Assembly: GCA_040285745.1 (NCBI GenBank)
Contig: JAUFOR010000002.1
Coordinates: 1,612,001 to 1,676,000, forward strand
From: Barthelona sp. PCE
Taxonomy: Eukaryota > Metamonada: BaSk clade
DNA: 64,000 bases
Reading direction: 5' to 3'
The position numbers and the translations under genes were made by a program. The notes beneath the pieces are model-generated. The model saw only the letters and a program-made list of their open reading frames with translations. It did no database searches and was not told the DNA's origin. Shown one piece after another: positions 10,336 through 19,636 of this stretch (within the stretch, counting starts at the first letter, position 1; each line of letters begins with the position of its first letter).

Positions 10336-13300
10336 ATGCTTTCGTCAACCAAACTGGCCCACCTGGATGATCTCATTTCGGAGGAGTTTGACTTCGAAAG
10401 CCCAGCACTTGTCAAGTATCCAAACAATGATCGTATTAACATTATTGGGACTGTTGACCGCATTGCGAAGTTGTTTCACAGCAAATGCAAGTTCACTCCT
10501 CTTTTTGAATACGAATTACTATCCGAGGAAACTGGATCCCGTCAGTTTCTCAAGCTTGATAACCTTCAAGTCTATTCTGATGCATCAATTCGTGCTTACT
10601 CTGGAATTGTTTTTGGAAGTATGTTACACAGCAATCTTGATTCCGTTGAGGGTGTTACCCTGGCTTTAGACAAACATTGGTATCGTCGTATTGATGATTT
10701 CGTTGAGCTAGCGATTGTCGCAGAGATGATCTGCCCTGGCAAAGTAACTGTTTTCCTGAAGAACAGAGTTTCTCTTTCATTCCTTTATCGTGTTCAGTTG
10801 CTTTCTTCAGTTGGTTGCACATTAGTGACTGACAAGTGCCCTACAGAGGCAGCAGTTGCTCATGCCAATGATAACGGCTTTGTTTACTGTTCGTCTGAGT
10901 ATGTACGACCTTTTGCAATGTTAGGTAGTGCTATTCTTGGTTATGAGCTCGTTAAACAAATTGAAGAGTCTGCCATCGACCCAACTTCCGCATCCATCCT
11001 TATGCCACTGCGTGGATATAACCGTGAATGGAATAGTGTCTGGGGTGTCGGCCTCTATCTCAAATCTTCAGTTCCAGACATTCGTCTGGTTGGAACAACT
11101 TTTATTCCCGATCAGAAGACGAGCTTTCCCTTTGATAGCGAGCGTTGGTGGATGCGTCACAAATGCTCTTCAACGGCTCCCTCATCAGTTTTTGCAATGT
11201 GGGATCGTGATTTTAATGGTGTTCTTGCTGAAGATGAAGTCAATGATATAGTTGTTGATCTTCTTGGCGAAGATGCATCTGTCAAAGATTTCGATCACTT
11301 CCGTGGTGATTTGGTAACACTTGACACGTTTAAGACTGTTATTGCTTACGATACTCATGTCGTTAAGAAGTTTGACATCCCCCCTGAGATCGTAGATGAG
11401 GTATACGAGGTCCATGAAAGCGCTTGTCTTCTTGGTTGGTTAAAGGTGCTACAATACACACACACTCATGCCACTGGTCGCTCATGTTCATCAGTAGGTC
11501 TAGCTTTAATGCAAGATGCTTTCCCAGCGTTCAGTATCTCAGACAATGAAACTTTAATTTGTGTTTTGAGCGGTGGTACTGTTAGTATGACCAATATTGA
11601 AAGAACTATGCATCGTGCAATGTCGATCATGGGCAACTACACTCAGTTTTCCATTCGTGAGCCACATAACAGGGACGTTAACACTGTTTTCGCTGCATGT
11701 GATCGTCATGGTGTTCGCATTGCTGATGTTAACTATGAGAATGATACAGTGAATTTCAGCATTAACAGCCCTTCTTGGGAAGTCCAAAGTAATATGTTTG
11801 CTGAGATCGATCGTTTGGGATTAATTATTGAGGCAAATGTTCCTTATTACCGTCGATACCCCGTCAAAGAACCTTCTGTTTCATACGGAAATGAGATTTT
11901 GAACACAGATGAATATGTTACACCAGAAGAAGTTGCTTCCTTAACACGTACACTTTCTCAAGTTACGCCAGAAAGTATTGAAAGAGCATATTTCAACATT
12001 AAAGATAATCTATATGCCACACCTGTCTTACGTAATGAAGCTATTTCAAAAGCTGTCAACGCAAACGTTTTTGTTCTTCATGATAACATCCAGAGGACTG
12101 GTGCTTTCAAAATCCGTGGTTCTTCCAACAAGATGATTCGCATGCAAAAAGCTTTCGCACCTAAAAAAGTTCCTGGTGTTGTTGCTGCATCTGCTGGTAA
12201 TCACTCGCAGGGTGTTTCTTTCGCAGCAAAAAGACTGGGTATTCCATGCACTATCGTATGCCCCAACTATGCTCCTGCAACTAAGCTTTCAAATACACGT
12301 CGTTTTGGTGCTGAAGTAACCGCATTTGGTGATGCTTTCACAGAAACTGCCAAATTTGCCAAGAAGGTGTGTACAGACCGTAATTGGATTCTTGTCCATC
12401 CGTATGATGACGTGGATGTTATTGAAGGACAGGGTACTATTGGTTATGAACTTACTCGTGAGATTGATCAAGATATTGATGTTGTACTTGTTAACGTCGG
12501 TGGAGGTGGTCTTATTAGTGGTGTTTCTCTATATCTTAAGCAGATCAAGGACCGTCATCCCAACATTCGTGTTATTGGTCTTTCGTCTGAGAGAATTAAT
12601 CCACTTGTTGGTTGTAAGGAACGTGATGGTAAGTACAGTTTCGTTGATCCCACTCTTGACTCGTTCTCGGATGGAACTAACGTTAAAATTCCAGGTGGTA
12701 ATCATAACGAGACTATGTGGAACCTCGTTGACGATTTTATTGGTATTCCAGAAAATCACATCGCCGCAGCAGTATTACAGACATTCAAACATACCCGTAC
12801 TCTTGTTGAAGGTGCCGGTTGTCTTGGTGTAGCAGCTCTTATGTATGGTCATGTTAAAATTAACCCAGGTGAAACAGTTGCATGTATCCTTTGTGGTGGT
12901 AACATTGATTTTTCACGTTTCCTTCTTGCTTTGCCAGCCGGTATGCGCTCCCTTGGTCGTCTTTTAACTGTTTCATGCACTATCCAAGATAAATCAGGAA
13001 TGATTTCGAGAATTATGTCAATAGCAAATCGATTCAGCTGTTACTTGCGTGATTTTGATCAAAAGAGATTCCAAAAAGAGGATACTTCATGGGATTATGT
13101 AACTGTTGAGGCTAGTTTTTGGACTCCTTCATTCAAAAATCAGCAGAAGTTCCTTTACAGTTTAGTTGATGCTGGATTTAATCCATCGATTATTGGTCGT
13201 GATTTGGTTCCTGATAAAACAGTTTATTCTGATTTTGATGCAGCTTTACAACAAAAGATTGAGACCGATCAACAAGTTTATAACGAACGCAAGGAAGCTT

Positions 13301-13350
13301 TCTTACAAAAACAAATTACACTCTGTAAGAATTTGCACAAACAGTTGTAA
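10336..13350 (+). CDS. Tandem threonine dehydratase: degenerate EF-hand copy fused to active copy
   Basis: The 1004-residue protein carries two threonine/serine dehydratase-like units. The C-terminal unit (about 525-1000) looks active: GAFKIRG holds the PLP-binding lysine K592, ASAGNHSQG follows, the PLP phosphate loop GGGG is at 722-725, and an ACT-like regulatory domain closes the protein. The N-terminal unit (about 45-510) aligns to it in order, with TPLFEYELLS, then SDASIRA where the lysine is replaced by Ser84, then GYELVKQI, then YLKSSVPDIRLVG and an ACT-like end. The glycine loop is replaced by RGYNRE (226-231). Inserted in this unit is a canonical EF-hand loop DRDFNGVLAEDE (290-301). 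Threonine dehydratase makes 2-oxobutanoate and ammonia from threonine. I infer a catalytically dead, possibly calcium-sensing regulatory half. Confidence 0.85.
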   Translation: MLSSTKLAHLDDLISEEFDFESPALVKYPNNDRINIIGTVDRIAKLFHSKCKFTPLFEYELLSEETGSRQFLKLDNLQVYSDASIRAYSGIVFGSMLHSNLDSVEGVTLALDKHWYRRIDDFVELAIVAEMICPGKVTVFLKNRVSLSFLYRVQLLSSVGCTLVTDKCPTEAAVAHANDNGFVYCSSEYVRPFAMLGSAILGYELVKQIEESAIDPTSASILMPLRGYNREWNSVWGVGLYLKSSVPDIRLVGTTFIPDQKTSFPFDSERWWMRHKCSSTAPSSVFAMWDRDFNGVLAEDEVNDIVVDLLGEDASVKDFDHFRGDLVTLDTFKTVIAYDTHVVKKFDIPPEIVDEVYEVHESACLLGWLKVLQYTHTHATGRSCSSVGLALMQDAFPAFSISDNETLICVLSGGTVSMTNIERTMHRAMSIMGNYTQFSIREPHNRDVNTVFAACDRHGVRIADVNYENDTVNFSINSPSWEVQSNMFAEIDRLGLIIEANVPYYRRYPVKEPSVSYGNEILNTDEYVTPEEVASLTRTLSQVTPESIERAYFNIKDNLYATPVLRNEAISKAVNANVFVLHDNIQRTGAFKIRGSSNKMIRMQKAFAPKKVPGVVAASAGNHSQGVSFAAKRLGIPCTIVCPNYAPATKLSNTRRFGAEVTAFGDAFTETAKFAKKVCTDRNWILVHPYDDVDVIEGQGTIGYELTREIDQDIDVVLVNVGGGGLISGVSLYLKQIKDRHPNIRVIGLSSERINPLVGCKERDGKYSFVDPTLDSFSDGTNVKIPGGNHNETMWNLVDDFIGIPENHIAAAVLQTFKHTRTLVEGAGCLGVAALMYGHVKINPGETVACILCGGNIDFSRFLLALPAGMRSLGRLLTVSCTIQDKSGMISRIMSIANRFSCYLRDFDQKRFQKEDTSWDYVTVEASFWTPSFKNQQKFLYSLVDAGFNPSIIGRDLVPDKTVYSDFDAALQQKIETDQQVYNERKEAFLQKQITLCKNLHKQL

Positions 13351-13399
13351 AAACAAAAACATAAAAATTTTGATTTATTCCTTTAATGATACAATTCTA

Positions 13400-13717
13400 C
13401 TACACACAGGACGCAGGTACGGACTTGAAAAGAAGAACTGCAGTCATTCCATGATATAAATAAAGGCAAGAAGGCTCTTCGTGTTCCACAGCAAAGGCAT
13501 AACCTTCACCAACAAAACAATGCCATGTGGGGCTAAATTTGGAATCCATAGTTTCCTTGATGAGTTTTGCAGCGGATTCAGCATTGTGTGGGTATTTTTC
13601 AAGACCATTGACGCATATTTCAATAGCTTCAATCTTTAATTCCTCATTTAATGTACAATATTTGGGAAGAGGATAGTTCATTCTCTTGCGTAAGTCTGCC
13701 AGCGCTTGCTCAGTCAT
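13400..13717 (-). CDS. DNAL4: Dynein light chain, LC8-related axonemal type (DNAL4)
   Basis: This gene encodes 105 residues, the same length as DNAL4. The motif NAESAAKLIKETMDSKF, followed by WHCFVGEGYAF, EHE, LYLYHG and a final hydrophobic strand ending in LLFK, follows the LC8/DNAL4 order closely, and NESAAKMIKETMDKKF is the family's diagnostic helix. DNAL4-type chains associate with axonemal outer-arm or inner-arm dynein and are absent from organisms without motile cilia, agreeing with the heavy chain at the window start. The stop is TAG. The gene converges on the threonine dehydratase gene with 49 bases between them. Confidence 0.9.
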   Translation of the reverse strand: MTEQALADLRKRMNYPLPKYCTLNEELKIEAIEICVNGLEKYPHNAESAAKLIKETMDSKFSPTWHCFVGEGYAFAVEHEEPSCLYLYHGMTAVLLFKSVPASCV

Positions 13718-13891
13718 TTTCTATCGGTGAAAGGGACAAAAAAAAATAAAACACTTTTGCTCACAGTTTGTCAAAGTTTATACGGTATGTCCTTGTGTAA
13801 ACATGTGTTTTTTACATTTGACGAAATAAAATCGATGAAATGCACCGTTTTAGCATACATATTCCCTTTCAAACTTCTCTTTTCATTAAAC

Positions 13892-15808
13892 ATGATATTA
13901 GCGCTGTGCGAAGAGGTTCTGGGAGCTCCGCAGTATTACTCCAACCTTAATATCGAGGATTTTATTCTAGAAATGGAGCAATTTGGTCTTTTACCGATTG
14001 ACGCTAAGTTACATCATGCATGTTTCTCTGGTGCATACAACGATGCAGCTAGGTACATCGAGGACGGTGCAGATGTACATTCCAAGGGCTTTATGACACT
14101 TTGTCCGTTACATATTGCAGCTCTTGTGGGTAGTTTCCGTTTAGCTCAAGCACTCCTTGAGGCAGGCGCTGACAAATGTCTGGAGACCGAAGAGCAGCGA
14201 CTGATTCCCTTTGATTTTGCTCTTTTGGTGCGTTCATACACACTCGCGCAGATTCTACTTCCCACTGATCCCGATAGGTGCTTACTACCCCAGAGAACAT
14301 GCGAAATTCTCATTTCTCTTGCTGAACGTATTCCTGATGAATTTTTGGACTTAATATCAGAAGAATTTCGAAAGGAAGGTGGACGGGTATTTCAAGAAGC
14401 CATTAAACGTTTGAAAGAACTTGATGCGTCACAGTTACGTTTTGTCAGGACATCATTTTCTAAAGGACTATCTGCAAAGAAAGCTGTAGATTTGTTGCAG
14501 TTTGGTGTTAAAACTCAACAGATAGAATTGATCAAATTGCTTTGTGATTTTGGTTGTGACTGTAATGATTGGACTGGGCCAGATGCCCCCTTTTTTACAG
14601 CTGTTGCAAGATTACAAGTTGAGATTGTTCAATTACTGTTGGATTTTGGTGCTGATGTGAACAGGATTGGTTCTGATGAACATTTGCTTTGTTTCCTCGC
14701 TCGCACAGGGTATTTCGAGCATGTGAAAGTCAGAGAGATTATTGAACAAACTTTAGAATCAGGTGTAGAGATCCCAACTTTGGATATGAGAGGTAGCAAC
14801 ATGCCTATTGATATAACAACAGCATTTACAGGAGAGATATACTCATGTGACGTTGAGCTTACAGAGAAAGAGATTAATCAGAGATCAACATTTTTGTTTG
14901 AGTTGTTAATTGAGAAAGGTATAGAATTAAATCATTTGGACAGTGATCATAACGGTGCAATTCATTATGCTATGCGTGAATGCAATGGATATTTTGTTCG
15001 CAAACTTTTGGACAGCAATGTAGATCTTTCATTACGTGATAAAGATAATAACCAACCATTGCATCTTATGTTGAAGCACTTTGACCTCTCAGAATTTGAG
15101 CTTCTTAATGAACTTGTTTTCGCAGGCGCATCAGTCAGTGAAAGAGGTTGGAAACAAACCAGCATCCTTCACATTTTGGGTGAACGTTGGGAACCACAGC
15201 ATTTGGAAGCATTTATTACTGCTGTTGACGTAAATTGTGTTGATGATGAAGGTTTAACTCCTTTACATTATGCCATCCGTAGTGAATTGGGTGATAATGC
15301 AAGATGTTTAATTAAGCATGGTGCTGACGTCAATATTAATATTGGTGAACATCCTTTTCATTTTGCAATTTCATTGCACTTAACTGAGATGGTTGAAATT
15401 CTACACGAATATGACACACAAATTGATGTACTTGTTAAAGGTGTTCCAGCAAGTCATCGGTTAGCAGATCGCGAACTCGATGCCAACAACAGAGATTTAC
15501 CAGTAGTATTAGATCGAATTGGTTTGAACTTGAATTATGTATACGAAGGTCAGACTGTACTTGATGTGGCATATGAGAAGAACTATCCTGTATTAATCGA
15601 TGCATTGGTTATGTTGGGTGTGAAGAGAGAATTACCCACAAAGGTTGCCATTAGAATGAGTGATGAGGTTTGGCAGACAAAGAGACCGAAGTTTGACGAC
15701 TTTATCAAAGATATGTTAGCTTCTTTGCTTGATGAAAAACCTGATAACGTAGTTGATCACATGGAGAAGTGGTTGAATGAGGTTGATAAACACAAGTATA
15801 TAATGTAA
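13892..15808 (+). CDS. Ankyrin-repeat protein
   Basis: The chosen ATG at 13892 gives 638 residues. The open frame extends upstream through ATGs at 13835 and 13787, which would add an uncharacteristic hydrophobic stretch and approach the divergent DNAL4 gene, so they are less likely. Ankyrin-type units are clear: LHHACFSGAYNDAARYIEDGAD, PLHIAALVGSFRLAQALLEAGAD, ELIKLLCDFGCDCN, EIVQLLLDFGADVN, AIHYAMRECNGYFVRKLLDSN and TPLHYAIRSELGDNARCLIKHGADV. Between them lie less regular helical repeats. The last 60 residues are charged and non-repetitive. Ankyrin arrays bind protein partners; no second domain identifies the partner. Confidence 0.8.
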   Translation: MILALCEEVLGAPQYYSNLNIEDFILEMEQFGLLPIDAKLHHACFSGAYNDAARYIEDGADVHSKGFMTLCPLHIAALVGSFRLAQALLEAGADKCLETEEQRLIPFDFALLVRSYTLAQILLPTDPDRCLLPQRTCEILISLAERIPDEFLDLISEEFRKEGGRVFQEAIKRLKELDASQLRFVRTSFSKGLSAKKAVDLLQFGVKTQQIELIKLLCDFGCDCNDWTGPDAPFFTAVARLQVEIVQLLLDFGADVNRIGSDEHLLCFLARTGYFEHVKVREIIEQTLESGVEIPTLDMRGSNMPIDITTAFTGEIYSCDVELTEKEINQRSTFLFELLIEKGIELNHLDSDHNGAIHYAMRECNGYFVRKLLDSNVDLSLRDKDNNQPLHLMLKHFDLSEFELLNELVFAGASVSERGWKQTSILHILGERWEPQHLEAFITAVDVNCVDDEGLTPLHYAIRSELGDNARCLIKHGADVNINIGEHPFHFAISLHLTEMVEILHEYDTQIDVLVKGVPASHRLADRELDANNRDLPVVLDRIGLNLNYVYEGQTVLDVAYEKNYPVLIDALVMLGVKRELPTKVAIRMSDEVWQTKRPKFDDFIKDMLASLLDEKPDNVVDHMEKWLNEVDKHKYIM

Positions 15809-16028
15809 ATTGAATCAGTTTAATAATTCATTACCGTTAAGCCCAAAAGTATCCCAAAAGAATGCTTTATGTGAAGAATTCACAAAATCTCTTTTGCTTC
15901 AGATTTGGTTAAGAACAATGAATTTAAACGAATCTACATGGATGCACCAGCCCAACTGACTTTTGAATACTGTCAAATAATTGGTATCTTTGTTGTTATT
16001 TGTTGTTTCATCTCTTTCGTTCAATATA

Positions 16029-19000
16029 ATGAGTCAGTCTTTGGACTATCGCGTCAGAGATCTCTACAGCACTCCCACAAAGCGTGCGAAATGCTGTTGT
16101 TTTCATCCAAAAAAGCCTTTACTGCTTATTAGTGAATATGAAGGCGAAATCTCACTGTACGACTTCACCATGAAGTCACTTATTCGTACATTCAACCATC
16201 ACAACGGTTCTGTACGCAGTATTGATATTCATTCGCAGTATCAGGATCTTGCAGTATCTTGCGCTGACGATAACACTGTTGTTTTGTTTGACCTCAAGAA
16301 GGGCACAGTCCTAAAGCGGTTTGATGATTTTGAAGATTACGTGCGTTGTGTGCGTTTCCATCCTAAGCATCCTTGGATCGCTGGCTGTGGTGATGATCGT
16401 ACGGTTCGTATTTTCGATGTTGAGTCCAGAAAGTGCATCGCAACACTTAGTGGACACACCAAGTACGTTATGTCATGCTGTTTTCACCCCGAACTCCCTT
16501 TGCTAGTTTCAGGTTCTCTTGATGAAACAATCCGTGTTTGGGATATTTCTTCACTGAGTTCCCATATAACAGATGGTAACCGTGGGAATGTATCACTGCT
16601 AAATCTTGCTAATGGATGTTTCTGTCGAGACGTTTTAGCCGGTCATACTGATGCTGTTAATTACGTTGATTTCCACGCCGATCAACCCAACACGCTCATT
16701 TCATGTGCTGACGATTGCACTTTGCGATTATGGGAAGTGAGTCGCATGTCTGTGTTTGCTCTCTCAATCCTCAAAGGTCACACACGTGATATCACTGCTG
16801 TGGTTTCATCACCACATCACAATCACCTTATTGTTTCTGTTTCTGTTGACAAAACCTTGCGTTTATGGGATACCAGCGATCTTAATCATTTGCTGGTATA
16901 TCGTCGTCAGGATCATAAACGTTACTGGCATGTTTCAGTCCATCCCAAAATACCTCTATTTTGTGCTTGTCACGACGGTGGCTTTGATGTCTTCAGGTTG
17001 ACACGGTCCACTATTCCTTTTGCTATTGATGGTGAGTCCAATAAGCTATTCGCATCAATTGATGGCAAAACTGTGCGTGCCATTCCCTTCGAGGAGAAGC
17101 CTTCTTCAACCGTGTTCCGCATTCCGAATTCAAACCATAACATTACAAATATGCACGTACATCGTGATGTCGTTTATGCAAACACCAGACTCTCGCAGAC
17201 CAGTAACACTGCGCTTGTGCTGAAGAAGAACAGACACGGTGACTACACTGTTGATTTCCAACTTGAAGATTGTATCATTCAGTGTATCTCACACAACCGT
17301 ATTGTGAAATATCAAGACGGGAAGCTATGGTTGTGCAATAATCGCTTTGATCACTTGGGTCTGATCACCAGTGATTTTGGATGTACTCATCTGTTTCCAT
17401 ATAAGGATGACAGCGCGTTTTTCATTTATCATAACTCAAAGCTCAGTTTGATTTCTACAAAGGTGGGAGAATCTGATCCGCTGATCAGTGAGTTCCATCA
17501 CTCTGCACTTCGTTCCCTCACTTGGTCACCTGATAAGAACTACTGTATGATCATCACAAGTCACACAGTCTTTGTTTACAACGCAAACATGCGATCATGT
17601 GCCAGTGATACGAACCAAGTGTTTGTGACTCACAGTGGAGTTTGGCTCATGAACGACGGCGGTCTGTTTATCACCCAGCGTGGTCTCAAGAGCTTTATTG
17701 TATATGAACGTGATGGAACTGTTGAAATGGAAACTTCTCTCATCAAGACGACGATTCAGTCTCTTCAACCCATGTGTGCTCGTATCGAGTCAACTAACTC
17801 TGCGACATTATTGAGCTTCAATCCTAATGGTACGTTTGATAGGCAAACAATTCCGCTGGAAGAATTAAATTTCAAGTTAGCAGTTATACGTGGTAATGGA
17901 AACATGGCTGCTCAGTATCTATCCAAAATCAATGCTGTTGGTTCCGAGCTTATAGGGTTCTGTAAGAAGCATGGTCAGCCTGAAATTGGAATGCATGTTG
18001 AACCTATTCCTGGACTTAACGAACAGTTTAACCTCTGTCTGGAGAGTAACGACTTTGAAACAGCATTACAGCTATTCCGTGAACACGACCTCACTGTAGT
18101 TCAGCAACGCACTTTCCTCAAGACATGTATTCGTAACGGTAAGATCAACTACCTTAAGGAACTTGCCCAGGATCGATTGGCGTTTCTGCTCAGTATTCTT
18201 CTTGGTACACGCTGTGATAACACACATAGTGACGATACTCTAGACTATATGATTGCGATAATCTTTAAGGAACATTTGAAGGTCATCAAAACTTTGCTTG
18301 ATTGGGATATGATGGGACTGGCACATTTGTACTGTCAGCGTATTTCTGAAGAGGATTTTGAAACAGATGCAGATCTGGAAACATACCGTCGCGTTTTAGC
18401 TTCTCAGATGGAAGAAGGTAAGTTAAAGTATACTCCTCCTCAACGCATTGTTCGTACAAATGAAATGCCCAAGCCGATCATTGACTTAAGTGATTTAGAG
18501 GTTAAGACTCGTCGCCAACCAATTATTCCTATTACCGAACCAGTTGACACAGTGCAAAAAAAAATTACTGAAGAAGAATATCTGGAAGCACCAGAACAAG
18601 AACCATTGGAACCAGAAGAACAAAAGGGAACGCTTTTCGGCGATGATCTCAGTGATGATCTCAGTGATTTGGATATTTCGGATTTGGATGAAGAAGATGA
18701 AACATATGTTGATTATGACACAAATATGTCAGCTGCATTCTCTATTCCCCCTGTTTTCAAAAGTGCTCGGGAGTGTCATCAAAAGACGGATGTTAGTGAT
18801 TTGATTCTGCTACAAAGAACTAATACAGTCGTTCAATCATTGGAACATGTTGGTATTGATGATATTTCAAAGCCTGCCATGCAAGAGATCTTTAAATCTC
18901 ATCAATTAAGTGGTGTCATCAGTTTTGGTTTGGTCAATACCTTCTCGTTCCCTAACGACGATCAGTTGAAATCTCCCTTCTCTTTCGAGTCTATCCTTGA

Positions 19001-19592
19001 ACTGATTGAGAGTGGCGATACTGCGATCATTGCTGGATTTTCCGATAAAGCTTATGAAGTATACCATCATGCACTCACTTTACTTCCCCTTTGTTCTCAC
19101 GAAGATGCGAACATATTAAAGGAGCGTTGTAGAACAGCTATCATGTCTGTCAAACTCACACGTGCGCTTGAAGAAGAACGTACCAAGGTTAATTCCGATC
19201 CTACTCGTGTTGTTGAGTTGGGTGCTCATCTATCACGCATTATCAATCCCGCGCATGTTGATGATGTGCTTAAAATGGTGCTTGTGACAGCATATAAAGC
19301 TCGTTTGTTTAGTGTAGCAGCTCAATTCGCAAGACAAATTATTGAACGTGGTGTTTGTGATGATTCTTTAAAGAAGAAGTGTCATAAGATTATCCGAAAG
19401 TTTGAACAGGTTGGTAAAGATGGTGAGCCGATCATAAGGTATGATCCAATGACTGTTGCTGATATTGATCCCAGTTCTCTCCTTCCCATTTCTGCAACTG
19501 TCTGTCAATGTGCATTTTGCGGTTCATGTTATGGCGAAGTTGTGGAAGGTTGTCACGTCTGTGACTTAGGTCGTATTTCTGTTGTTGAGTAG
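16029..19592 (+). CDS. COPA: Coatomer subunit alpha (COPI)
   Basis: The ATG at 16029 gives 1187 residues, close to the usual 1200 or so. The N-terminal propeller has the alpha-COP pattern: KCCCFHPKKPLLL, then HNGSVRSIDIH, then RCVRFHPKHPWIAG, GHTKYVMSCCFHPELP and GHTDAVNYVDFHADQP, ending in a DHKRYWHVSVHP element. A second propeller, an alpha-solenoid (about 640-800), an acidic linker (DDLSDDLSDLDISDLDEEDE) and the C-terminal alpha-COP domain follow. That last domain closes with paired Cys motifs (CQCAFCGSCYGEV, then CHVCDLG). Alpha-COP is the structural core of the COPI coat and binds dilysine cargo in Golgi-to-ER traffic. The KxGEPIIRYDP segment just before the cysteines is a family hallmark. 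Confidence 0.93.
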   Translation: MSQSLDYRVRDLYSTPTKRAKCCCFHPKKPLLLISEYEGEISLYDFTMKSLIRTFNHHNGSVRSIDIHSQYQDLAVSCADDNTVVLFDLKKGTVLKRFDDFEDYVRCVRFHPKHPWIAGCGDDRTVRIFDVESRKCIATLSGHTKYVMSCCFHPELPLLVSGSLDETIRVWDISSLSSHITDGNRGNVSLLNLANGCFCRDVLAGHTDAVNYVDFHADQPNTLISCADDCTLRLWEVSRMSVFALSILKGHTRDITAVVSSPHHNHLIVSVSVDKTLRLWDTSDLNHLLVYRRQDHKRYWHVSVHPKIPLFCACHDGGFDVFRLTRSTIPFAIDGESNKLFASIDGKTVRAIPFEEKPSSTVFRIPNSNHNITNMHVHRDVVYANTRLSQTSNTALVLKKNRHGDYTVDFQLEDCIIQCISHNRIVKYQDGKLWLCNNRFDHLGLITSDFGCTHLFPYKDDSAFFIYHNSKLSLISTKVGESDPLISEFHHSALRSLTWSPDKNYCMIITSHTVFVYNANMRSCASDTNQVFVTHSGVWLMNDGGLFITQRGLKSFIVYERDGTVEMETSLIKTTIQSLQPMCARIESTNSATLLSFNPNGTFDRQTIPLEELNFKLAVIRGNGNMAAQYLSKINAVGSELIGFCKKHGQPEIGMHVEPIPGLNEQFNLCLESNDFETALQLFREHDLTVVQQRTFLKTCIRNGKINYLKELAQDRLAFLLSILLGTRCDNTHSDDTLDYMIAIIFKEHLKVIKTLLDWDMMGLAHLYCQRISEEDFETDADLETYRRVLASQMEEGKLKYTPPQRIVRTNEMPKPIIDLSDLEVKTRRQPIIPITEPVDTVQKKITEEEYLEAPEQEPLEPEEQKGTLFGDDLSDDLSDLDISDLDEEDETYVDYDTNMSAAFSIPPVFKSARECHQKTDVSDLILLQRTNTVVQSLEHVGIDDISKPAMQEIFKSHQLSGVISFGLVNTFSFPNDDQLKSPFSFESILELIESGDTAIIAGFSDKAYEVYHHALTLLPLCSHEDANILKERCRTAIMSVKLTRALEEERTKVNSDPTRVVELGAHLSRIINPAHVDDVLKMVLVTAYKARLFSVAAQFARQIIERGVCDDSLKKKCHKIIRKFEQVGKDGEPIIRYDPMTVADIDPSSLLPISATVCQCAFCGSCYGEVVEGCHVCDLGRISVVE

Positions 19593-19636
19593 TAAAAACT
19601 TTTCTGTTGAAGATTTTTTATCCTTTTCCAAAGCAA

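Noticed and set aside
13706-13891. N-terminal extension of the ankyrin protein
   Set aside because: It begins at TTG inside the divergent DNAL4 start, and the added residues are hydrophobic and low-complexity.
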